Shown here: in pieces, positions 1 through 4,364 of the stretch
How the letters are laid out: each line of letters begins with the position of its first letter
Numbering within the stretch: the first letter of the stretch is position 1
From: a bacterium
GTDB lineage: Bacteria > Sumerlaeota > Sumerlaeia > UBA8349
NCBI GenBank assembly: GCA_013203855.1
Contig: JABMPG010000032.1
Location: 1-6,891, forward strand
Reading direction: 5' to 3'
Length of the DNA stretch: 6,891 nt
Position numbers and translations under genes: made by a program
The notes under the pieces: model-generated
The model's input: the letters and a program-made list of their open reading frames with translations, nothing else
Told to the model about the DNA's origin: nothing
The model's database searches: none

Positions 1-299
1 AGGCAGTTGTGATGATCGATGTGAACGTGCATGGAGGTCACGATCCGGCCCGTGAAATCGTGCTGCAGGTGCAGCAGCCTTTCCGATAGGCCCTTCACAT
101 GATGGTCGTAGACCATCGTAACTGTCCCCATTACCTCCCGGTCCGACTCCTCCCACTCCTCGCGCACGAGTTCGCGCCGGATCAGATCTCGAATCGCTTC
201 GGAGCGGTTGGTATAGTGCCGTCCCTCGATCTGTTGGTCGAAGGCCTCGAGCAGAACGCTGTCCAGGGAAACGCCAAATCGGACAATCTTGTTCTTCAT
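1..299 (-). CDS. nikR: NikR-type nickel-responsive transcriptional regulator (partial, C-terminus beyond window)
   Basis: Reading the minus strand from the ATG at 299 gives 99 codons, open to the window edge, starting MKNKIVRFGVSLDS. NikR is a ribbon-helix-helix DNA-binding protein whose C-terminal ACT-like domain binds Ni(II) and forms a tetramer; it represses or activates nickel-uptake and nickel-enzyme genes. The N-terminal ribbon (IVRFGVSL, residues 5-12) and the NRSEAIRDLIRREL helix (31-44) are visible. All four nickel ligands known in E. coli (H76, H87, H89, C95) are present with constant offset: H80, H91, H93 and C99, within MHVHIDHHNC. The wording around YDHH and MHVHIDHHNCL is closer to Helicobacter NikR than to E. 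coli NikR. About 35-45 C-terminal residues lie outside the window. The start is supported by AAGGA nine bases upstream. No GTATGA/TCATAC half-sites of the E. coli NikR operator were seen upstream. A terminator hairpin sits 25 bases before the start, so how it is transcribed is unclear. Family call is firm; its targets are unknown. Confidence 0.93.
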   Translation of the reverse strand, partial: MKNKIVRFGVSLDSVLLEAFDQQIEGRHYTNRSEAIRDLIRRELVREEWEESDREVMGTVTMVYDHHVKGLSERLLHLQHDFTGRIVTSMHVHIDHHNC

Positions 300-324
300 G
301 TTTTCTCGTCCTTACAAGCGGCGG

Positions 325-356
325 AAGAAAAACGGCGCCCGAAGCATCTCGGGCGC
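325..356 (-). terminator. Intrinsic terminator between the H1-like gene and nikR
   Basis: Positions 335-342 (GCGCCCGA) and 349-356 (TCGGGCGC) form a perfect 8-bp stem with a 6-base loop. Read on the minus strand, the stem is followed after one extra C-G pair's worth of bases by TTTTT (328-332) and then C and TT. This is a classical Rho-independent terminator for the H1-like gene whose stop is 77 bases upstream. It also lies 25 bases before the nikR start codon, so it could attenuate nikR if that gene is read from the same transcript. On the plus strand no T-run follows, so it acts in one direction only. Confidence 0.8.
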
Positions 357-380
357 ACATTTCTTCTTCAGGGAAAGGAA

Positions 381-418
381 CCGGAACGTCCGGAGGCCGC
401 CGGTCTGTACCGGACGGC
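381..418 (-). other. Two adjacent GC-rich hairpins with an alternative pairing
   Basis: Between the H1-like stop and the terminator, CCGGA (381-385) pairs with TCCGG (389-393) around a 3-base loop. Separately, GCCG-CCGGT (396-404) pairs with ACCGG-A-CGGC (409-418) around CTGT with one bulged A. A competing 7-bp pairing also exists: CGTCCGG (387-393) is the exact reverse complement of CCGGACG (410-416), and forming it breaks both local hairpins. This may be a structured 3' UTR, an RNase barrier, or a leader for nikR. Only the base complementarity is observed; any function is inferred. Confidence 0.45.
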
Positions 419-433
419 TCAGTTGCCTCAGGC

Positions 434-619
434 CTATTTCTTGGCGGCCTTCTTCGTGGTTTTTTTGGCCGTCTTCTTGGCGGCCTTCTTGGCGGTCTTC
501 TTCGCGACCTTCTTTGTTGCGACCTTCTTCGTCGCGGCCTTCTTTGTTGCGACCTTCTTCGTGGTCTTCTTGGCTGCCTTCTTGGTGGTCTTCTTGGCTG
601 CGGCCTTCTTTGCTACCAT
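434..619 (-). CDS. Small histone H1-like, lysine-rich DNA-binding protein
   Basis: A 61-residue protein composed almost only of Lys, Ala, Thr and a few Val, beginning MVAKKAAAKKTT and ending in AAKK. It is built from repeated AAKK, TTKK, VATKK and TAKK units. Such sequences resemble the C-terminal tail of eukaryotic histone H1 and bacterial H1-like proteins (Chlamydia Hc1/Hc2, Bordetella BpH1, AlgP tails), which bind DNA non-specifically and affect nucleoid compaction. There is no globular domain, signal peptide or membrane segment, and no acidic or aromatic residue. I chose the ATG at 619 because AAGGGAG lies about eight bases upstream; an ATG at 661 in the same frame would add 14 residues (MCDVSILQGKGVTP) that translate the ribosome-binding site and look non-coding. 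An intrinsic terminator lies 77 bases past the stop. The DNA holds direct repeats (508-562, 561-601), so length may vary between strains. The translation is highly biased, but the start signals and terminator argue it is real. Confidence 0.82.
   Translation of the reverse strand: MVAKKAAAKKTTKKAAKKTTKKVATKKAATKKVATKKVAKKTAKKAAKKTAKKTTKKAAKK
508..562. repeat. 25-base direct repeat, 30-base period, inside the H1-like gene
   Basis: The same 25 bases (beginning CCTTCTTTGTTGCGACC) occur at 508-532 and 538-562, a period of 30 bases or ten codons, encoding a repeated Thr-Lys-Lys-Val-Ala-Thr-Lys-Lys-Ala-Ala type unit. The identity extends through synonymous positions, which points to recent duplication rather than protein-level selection alone. 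Confidence 0.8.
561..601. repeat. 17-base direct repeat, 24-base period, inside the H1-like gene
   Basis: GTGGTCTTCTTGGCTGC occurs at 561-577 and again at 585-601, a 24-base (eight-codon) period near the start of the H1-like gene on the minus strand. It encodes the repeated Ala-Ala-Lys-Lys-Thr-Thr units. Confidence 0.75.
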
Positions 620-655
620 GGGGGTCACTCCCTTTCCTTGTAAGATGGAAACATC

Positions 656-670
656 ACACACCCTGTGTGT
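656..670. repeat. Inverted repeat, 6-bp arms (ACACAC/GTGTGT)
   Basis: ACACAC (656-661), loop CCT, GTGTGT (665-670) form a perfect 6-bp dyad. It lies 36 bases upstream of the H1-like start codon on the minus strand, so it would be a 5' UTR hairpin or an operator for that gene. Confidence 0.5.
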
Positions 671-712
671 TTCGATCTTCTCCCGCCAGTCTGACGATTT
701 TGAGACATCTTA

Positions 713-730
713 CGAACGAAGAGTCGTTCG
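713..730. repeat. Inverted repeat, 7-bp arms (CGAACGA/TCGTTCG)
   Basis: CGAACGA (713-719), spacer AGAG, TCGTTCG (724-730) form a perfect dyad of 18 bases. The GAAC...GTTC ends recall Gram-positive LexA boxes (GAAC-N4-GTTC), but here the spacing is eight bases, so a LexA assignment is not supported. Size and symmetry suit a dimeric repressor; an RNA hairpin in the H1-like leader is equally possible. Confidence 0.55.
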
Positions 731-770
731 CTCCCTGAAGAAACAAAATCGGCTGAGAGAAAATCTAAAC

Positions 771-790
771 AGCTCAATCTCTGTTGAGCT
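771..790. repeat. Inverted repeat, 7-bp arms (AGCTCAA/TTGAGCT)
   Basis: AGCTCAA (771-777), spacer TCTCTG, TTGAGCT (784-790) form a perfect 20-base dyad. No T-run follows on either strand, so it is a poor terminator. It would overlap the start point predicted by the weak promoter at 796-825 on the minus strand, a usual place for a repressor operator. Confidence 0.5.
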
Positions 791-795
791 ACTTA

Positions 796-825
796 TTTGT
801 CGCGAAATCTCACATATGTTGTCAA
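796..825 (-). promoter_or_regulatory. Possible promoter for the H1-like gene
   Basis: On the minus strand a perfect -35 hexamer TTGACA (825 down to 820) is followed after 18 bases by GACAAA (801-796), only a 3/6 match to the -10 consensus. If used, transcription would begin near 789, giving a leader of about 170 bases with the 713-730 and 656-670 dyads in it. The -35 is the only strong element. Confidence 0.25.
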
Positions 826-838
826 GATGAAAACGTCC

Positions 839-868
839 TTGCACATGCTTTTTGTGCGCTTTTATGCT
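839..868 (+). promoter_or_regulatory. Possible promoter for tag
   Basis: TTGCAC (839-844), an 18-base spacer and TATGCT (863-868) resemble weak -35 and -10 hexamers. The start point would be about 125 bases before the tag ATG. Overlapping it, GCACA (841-845) and TGTGC (853-857) form a 5-bp dyad. The same TATGCT appears before the oxidoreductase gene. Weak evidence only. Confidence 0.22.
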
Positions 869-999
869 TCTTCACCGCCACATACGCCTTCTCGATGACA
901 CTTCGTCCTTCTTACCCCTTGCGCGAGCATCTTTTCATCACATCAGAAACAAGATGAACATCGCGGTGAACTCGACATCATTTCCGAAAGAAAGACCCG

Positions 1000-1599
1000 A
1001 TGAAAACCCATCAACTTCCTCCAGACGACAAGACTCGATGTGGATGGTGTCTAGTCGATCCGATCTACATCGACTATCACGATTTGGAATGGGGCACGCC
1101 TGTTCACGATGACCGCAAGTGGTTCGAGATGCTCACCCTTGAGAGCGCTCAGGCCGGGCTGAGCTGGCTCACCATCCTCAAGCGCCGTGAAGCCTATCGA
1201 CGCGCCTATGCCGATTGGAACGTGAAAAAGGTTGCTGCCTTTGACGAGAAGGATATCGAAAGACTTCTCGGTGATGATTCCGGCATCATTCGAAACCGGC
1301 GCAAGATCGCGGCCTCCATCTGCAACGCGGGTCGCTTCATTGAAGTACAGAAAGAGATCGGCAGCTTCGACGCATACATGTGGAGATTCACCGACGGCCG
1401 GGCGCTCTATCCGAAGAAACCTTACCGGACCTGGAAAGAGCTGCCGACGGAAACGGAAGAATCCCGGGCCATGTCCAAGGACCTGCGTGGGCGAGGCTTT
1501 ACCTTCGTCGGTCCCACCATCTGCTACGCTCACATGCAAGCCTGTGGTCTCGTCAACGATCACTTGAAGGATTGCTTCCGCTTCAAGCAACCGGATTGA
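1000..1599 (+). CDS. tag: DNA-3-methyladenine glycosylase I
   Basis: A 199-residue cytoplasmic base-excision repair enzyme that removes 3-methyladenine from alkylated DNA; the family (helix-hairpin-helix superfamily, zinc-binding Tag subgroup) is about 185-200 residues. Alignment with E. coli Tag is clear throughout: RCGWC near the N-terminus, YHDLEWG (26-32), LESAQAGLSW (47-56), a GIIRNRRKI segment, and TICYAHMQACGLVNDH near the end. The zinc ligands of E. coli Tag (C4, H17, H175, C179) correspond to C14, H27, H188 and C192. The conserved acidic residue E38 corresponds to E48, and W46 in the base-recognition pocket to W56. The N-terminus is ten residues longer than in E. coli. Only a weak purine-rich stretch (GAAAGAAAG, 986-994) precedes the ATG. 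The next gene starts 130 bases later, without a clear terminator between. The gene is divergent from the H1-like gene. Function is confident. Confidence 0.96.
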   Translation: MKTHQLPPDDKTRCGWCLVDPIYIDYHDLEWGTPVHDDRKWFEMLTLESAQAGLSWLTILKRREAYRRAYADWNVKKVAAFDEKDIERLLGDDSGIIRNRRKIAASICNAGRFIEVQKEIGSFDAYMWRFTDGRALYPKKPYRTWKELPTETEESRAMSKDLRGRGFTFVGPTICYAHMQACGLVNDHLKDCFRFKQPD

Positions 1600-1665
1600 C
1601 CCCAGCAAGAACGTGAAGACCCGTCGGCGCCCCCTCCGTCCTTCCTTTCCAGTTGCAAAGCCCTG

Positions 1666-1696
1666 TTGCCTTGCCCAAAATGCTTTCTCGTATGCT
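1666..1696 (+). promoter_or_regulatory. Possible promoter for the oxidoreductase-phosphoesterase operon
   Basis: In the 130-base gap after tag, TTGCCT (1666-1671) and TATGCT (1691-1696) could form a promoter with a long 19-base spacer. A start near 1703 would leave a short leader that contains the AAAGAG before the ATG at 1730. No hairpin with a T-run was found in 1600-1729, so read-through from tag is also possible. Confidence 0.25.
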
Positions 1697-1729
1697 GGAC
1701 GACAGATTGCCATGAAAGAGAACCCGAAC

Positions 1730-2788
1730 ATGTCCGAAAAGATGAAAGTGGCGGTGATCGGTTGCGGATCCATCGGAAAGGCCCATGCCGCGTCCTATGT
1801 GGTCGACCCCCGAGCCGATCTCGGAGCGGTTGTCGATATTCTTCCCGAAAAGGCCGAGGCTCTCGCCGCTCTCCACAACAGCAGAGCCGAAACCGATTAC
1901 AGAACCGTCCTTCAGGACGATTCTTTTCAGGCCGTGAGCGTCTGCACGCCCAACGATCTTCACGCGCCCATCACCATTGAGGCTCTTGAGGCCGGCAAGC
2001 ACGTCCTCTGCGAGAAGCCCATCGCGCTGAACGTCGCCGAAGCCGTCCGGATGTGCGATACCGCCCGCCACCATAGCCGCGTCCTCGCCATCGGCGTGGT
2101 CAATCGCTTCGGCACGGCTGTCAACCTCATCAAGGATATGATCGACCGCGGCGAGCTCGGCCGCATCTATCACGTGAGCTTCCAGCAACTGAACCATCGT
2201 GGCATCCCTGGTCTGGGCGGCTGGTTCACCACTAAGAAACGGGCTGGCGGTGGTGTCCTCATCGATCATGGCGTTCACTTCATCGATCTGATCCTCTATT
2301 GCGCCGGACAACCCGCACCCCGCAAGGCATTCGGGGTTACGCATTCTGTCCTTGCTCGCGATATTCCCGAATACGCCTATGTCAAAATGTGGGCCGGGCC
2401 GCCCGACCCGATGGGCGTCTACGACGTCGAGGAGCACTGCTCCGGCCTGGTTCTCACCGACGGCCCCTCCATCAGTTTCGATCTCGCCTGGGCGCGCAAT
2501 ATCGGTCAGGCCAGTTCCCACATTGACTTCCTCGGCGAGAAAGCCGGGATTCGCCTCCAGTACCTCGGCAACTTCCGCGTCTACTCCTTCAAGGACGGCG
2601 TCCTCTACGACTCCGAACCGTCCTATCGCACCGAAAACCTCTTTGACGAGGAAATCTCCGGCTTCGTCCGTTCCGTCCTCGACGGCGAAAAGTCCCGAGC
2701 CGACATCGAATACGTCCTGCCGACGCAGAAGATTCTCGACGCCCTCTACGCATCCGCCGAACAGGGCAAGGAAATCGAGATCCACTGA
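1730..2788 (+). CDS. Gfo/Idh/MocA family NAD(P)-dependent oxidoreductase
   Basis: A 352-residue cytoplasmic dehydrogenase of the glucose-fructose oxidoreductase / inositol dehydrogenase / MocA family, which oxidise or reduce sugars, inositols or related polyols. The Rossmann fold begins at once: KVAVIGCGSIGKAH, with GxGxxG at 11-16. TPNDLH (73-78) and the hallmark EKP (95-97, K96) follow. The C-terminal domain holds AGGGVLIDHGVHFIDL, where D179 and H183 match the Asp and His that, with Lys, form the catalytic triad in inositol dehydrogenase. The frame is open to an ATG at 1613, but the residues before 1730 do not resemble the family and the glycine-rich motif would be displaced. AAAGAG lies nine bases before 1730; ATG at 1712 or 1742 are less likely. 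The stop is five bases before the next ATG, so the two genes are co-transcribed. The substrate cannot be told from sequence. Confidence 0.93.
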   Translation: MSEKMKVAVIGCGSIGKAHAASYVVDPRADLGAVVDILPEKAEALAALHNSRAETDYRTVLQDDSFQAVSVCTPNDLHAPITIEALEAGKHVLCEKPIALNVAEAVRMCDTARHHSRVLAIGVVNRFGTAVNLIKDMIDRGELGRIYHVSFQQLNHRGIPGLGGWFTTKKRAGGGVLIDHGVHFIDLILYCAGQPAPRKAFGVTHSVLARDIPEYAYVKMWAGPPDPMGVYDVEEHCSGLVLTDGPSISFDLAWARNIGQASSHIDFLGEKAGIRLQYLGNFRVYSFKDGVLYDSEPSYRTENLFDEEISGFVRSVLDGEKSRADIEYVLPTQKILDALYASAEQGKEIEIH

Positions 2789-2793
2789 GCAAC

Positions 2794-4272
2794 ATGGTCC
2801 GCATCGTCGTCCTCGCCGATTTCCACTACTCGCCCCACCCCGCCAGTCCCAAACGCCGGGGCGAGATCATGGACGTTCTCCTCCTGCGTGCTGTCATGCG
2901 TATCAACCGCTACATCCGGCCCGACGTAGCGCTCATCCTCGGCGACCTCGTAGATGATGGCGACGCCCCCGAAGGCCTTCAGCAACTGCGCGAAGTGAAG
3001 AACATTCTCGATATCCTCGAATGTCCCTGCGTTGCCATTCCGGGCAACCACGATGGAAACCCCGATCGCTTCTACCGCGTCTTCGATCCCACCCTCGATT
3101 TTCTGGATATCAAGGGGGTTCGAATTCTCCCCTGTGTCGACCCCGAGGAGCCCGGCTATAACGCGAGCCGAAGCCCGCGTGATCTCCAACGGATGGACGC
3201 GGCGCGCGAAGGCTTCGATGGTCCCATCGTCATGGCCCAGCATGTCCCGCTCCATCCGCTGGAGGCGGGCTGCCGCTATCACTACACTAATTGGCAGGAA
3301 GTGCATGAGGCGATGGCCCGCAACGGGATCGATCTCGCCATCAGCGGCCACTATCACGAAGGCCTCGATACCTGCCAGACCGAGTCGGGCACGTTCCTGG
3401 CTGGTCCTGCCCTCTGCGAAGCCCCCTTCCCCTTCCTCGAAGTCTGCCTGGATAACGGCAAGATTGGGGTCAAACGCCACGAACTTCAGATTCCCGCCGA
3501 TCTCGGTCTGATCGACACCCACGTCCACTCTCAGTTCGCCTACTGCGGCGAGAACGTGACCGCCGCTCGCATCAGGGCACTCGCTCCGGATATGGGACTG
3601 GCCGACGTCATTCTGTCCGAGCACTCGGGCCAGCTCTACTACAACGAGAAAGACTATTGGGGTGGGTACGCCTTCCGCTCGGGCATCACGACCGCCGACC
3701 CTCAGGACCGTCGACTCGACGCTTACCTCGCCGTCTGCGCTGAAGCAGGATGCCCTCCCGACCGCGTCGGGCTAGAGATCGACTGCGACGCCCACGGCCG
3801 CCCCCTCCTGCACGTCGAGGATCGGCCCCGCTTCCGATTCTTCAATGGCGCCATCCACCGGCTTTCCGCCTTTGATCGAGAGCCCTTCAGCGTGGACGAT
3901 GCGCAGGAGGAATTCCTCGCCCTTCTCGAGCGATTCCTGTCATCCGGCATCCACGTTCTGGCCCACCCTTTCCGCGTGTTCCGGCGAAGCGGACAGGAAA
4001 CGCCGCGTGATCTCTTCGAGCCGACCATGCGTCTTCTCAAACGCCACGGCGTGGCGGCCGAGGTCAATTTCCACACCCAAGAGCCCTCCGAAGAATTCAT
4101 CCGCCTCTGCCTCGATGCCGGAGTCAGGCTCTCCTTCGGCAGTGACGCCCACAACCTCTACGAGATCGGCGAGTTCACCCCCCACATCGATCTGCTCAGA
4201 CGATGCGGATATAGCGGAGACTTCCGGGATATTCTCATCAATGTGGATCAGGCCATCGCGGACAGACAGTAG
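2794..4272 (+). CDS. Fused calcineurin-like metallophosphoesterase and PHP-domain phosphoesterase
   Basis: A 492-residue protein with two complete metal-dependent phosphoesterase domains. Residues 1 to about 230 form a calcineurin-like fold with every signature: DFH (D9, H11), GDLVDD (50-55), GNHD (84-87), H150 after a hydrophobic strand, and GHYH (185-188). Residues 237 to about 485 form a PHP domain: DTHVHS (H243, H245), SEH (H277), E328, H355 in GAIH, AHPF (H391), and SDAH (D451, H453), the usual trinuclear metal set. The junction LQIPADLGLIDTH is short, so the domains are nearly abutting. No signal peptide or membrane segment. Known relatives of each domain cleave phosphomonoesters or phosphodiesters (for example histidinol-phosphate phosphatase, cyclic nucleotide and 5'-nucleotide phosphodiesterases). 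Two active sites suggest consecutive cleavage of a diester and then a monoester, but this is inference. The ATG is five bases after the oxidoreductase stop, with a poor ribosome-binding site, implying translational coupling. The real substrate is unknown. Confidence 0.92.
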   Translation: MVRIVVLADFHYSPHPASPKRRGEIMDVLLLRAVMRINRYIRPDVALILGDLVDDGDAPEGLQQLREVKNILDILECPCVAIPGNHDGNPDRFYRVFDPTLDFLDIKGVRILPCVDPEEPGYNASRSPRDLQRMDAAREGFDGPIVMAQHVPLHPLEAGCRYHYTNWQEVHEAMARNGIDLAISGHYHEGLDTCQTESGTFLAGPALCEAPFPFLEVCLDNGKIGVKRHELQIPADLGLIDTHVHSQFAYCGENVTAARIRALAPDMGLADVILSEHSGQLYYNEKDYWGGYAFRSGITTADPQDRRLDAYLAVCAEAGCPPDRVGLEIDCDAHGRPLLHVEDRPRFRFFNGAIHRLSAFDREPFSVDDAQEEFLALLERFLSSGIHVLAHPFRVFRRSGQETPRDLFEPTMRLLKRHGVAAEVNFHTQEPSEEFIRLCLDAGVRLSFGSDAHNLYEIGEFTPHIDLLRRCGYSGDFRDILINVDQAIADRQ

Positions 4273-4364
4273 CCGGTAGCCAAGAGAATGGCGTCGGGAG
4301 AGTCATTGCCGCTTCGGGGCTGTTCCAACTGTCGCCGGAATCTGGACACTTCAACCCGAAATTC
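4273..4364. other. Convergent intergenic gap; no terminator recognised
   Basis: These 92 bases separate the stop of the plus-strand phosphoesterase operon from the stop of murC on the minus strand. I looked for a stem followed by a T-run on either strand and found only short 4-bp stems. Termination is therefore Rho-dependent, or uses a signal I cannot see. Confidence 0.5.

Larger units (their letters stand above)
620..999. other. Divergent intergenic region between the H1-like gene and tag; no gene seen
   Basis: These 380 bases are visibly more AT-rich than the flanking genes. Open frames crossing them on the plus strand run into the H1-like gene antisense or out of frame into tag, and lack convincing start signals. 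The region must hold the promoter of the H1-like gene (minus) and probably that of tag (plus). It contains four perfect inverted repeats, at 656-670, 713-730, 771-790 and 841-857, listed separately or in the findings. Confidence 0.7.

Noticed and set aside
508..601. Possible CRISPR-like or satellite array because of short direct repeats
   Set aside because: The repeats are in frame inside a Lys/Ala/Thr-rich coding sequence with no unique spacers; they are explained by the repetitive protein.
99..830. Plus-strand open frame of 243 codons across the nikR end, the H1-like gene and the intergenic region
   Set aside because: It is antisense to the repetitive H1-like gene, giving a Phe/Ala/Val run purely from reversed Lys/Ala codons, and it has no ribosome-binding site or recognisable motif.
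620..999. E. coli-type NikR operator (GTATGA-N16-TCATAC) or a small RNA gene
   Set aside because: No such half-site pair was seen, and although there are dyads there is no promoter plus terminator combination defining an RNA gene.
852..1112. Plus-strand open frame of 86 codons starting upstream of tag
   Set aside because: It overlaps the tag start in another frame, has no ribosome-binding site and no recognisable domain.
1613..1729. Extended N-terminus of the oxidoreductase from the ATG at 1613
   Set aside because: The added 39 residues look non-coding, and the Rossmann GxGxxG motif belongs within about the first 20 residues. A purine-rich site precedes the ATG at 1730.
1583..2785. Minus-strand open frame of 400 codons opposite the oxidoreductase gene
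   Set aside because: Codon bias of a GC-rich gene keeps this antisense frame open. The plus strand carries complete Gfo/Idh/MocA motifs, and the antisense protein shows no family features.
2746..3624. Minus-strand open frame of 292 codons opposite the phosphoesterase gene
   Set aside because: Shadow of the coding strand, which has all metal-binding motifs in frame.
4273..4364. Possible bidirectional terminator between convergent genes
   Set aside because: Only 4-bp stems without T-runs were found, so no terminator is claimed.
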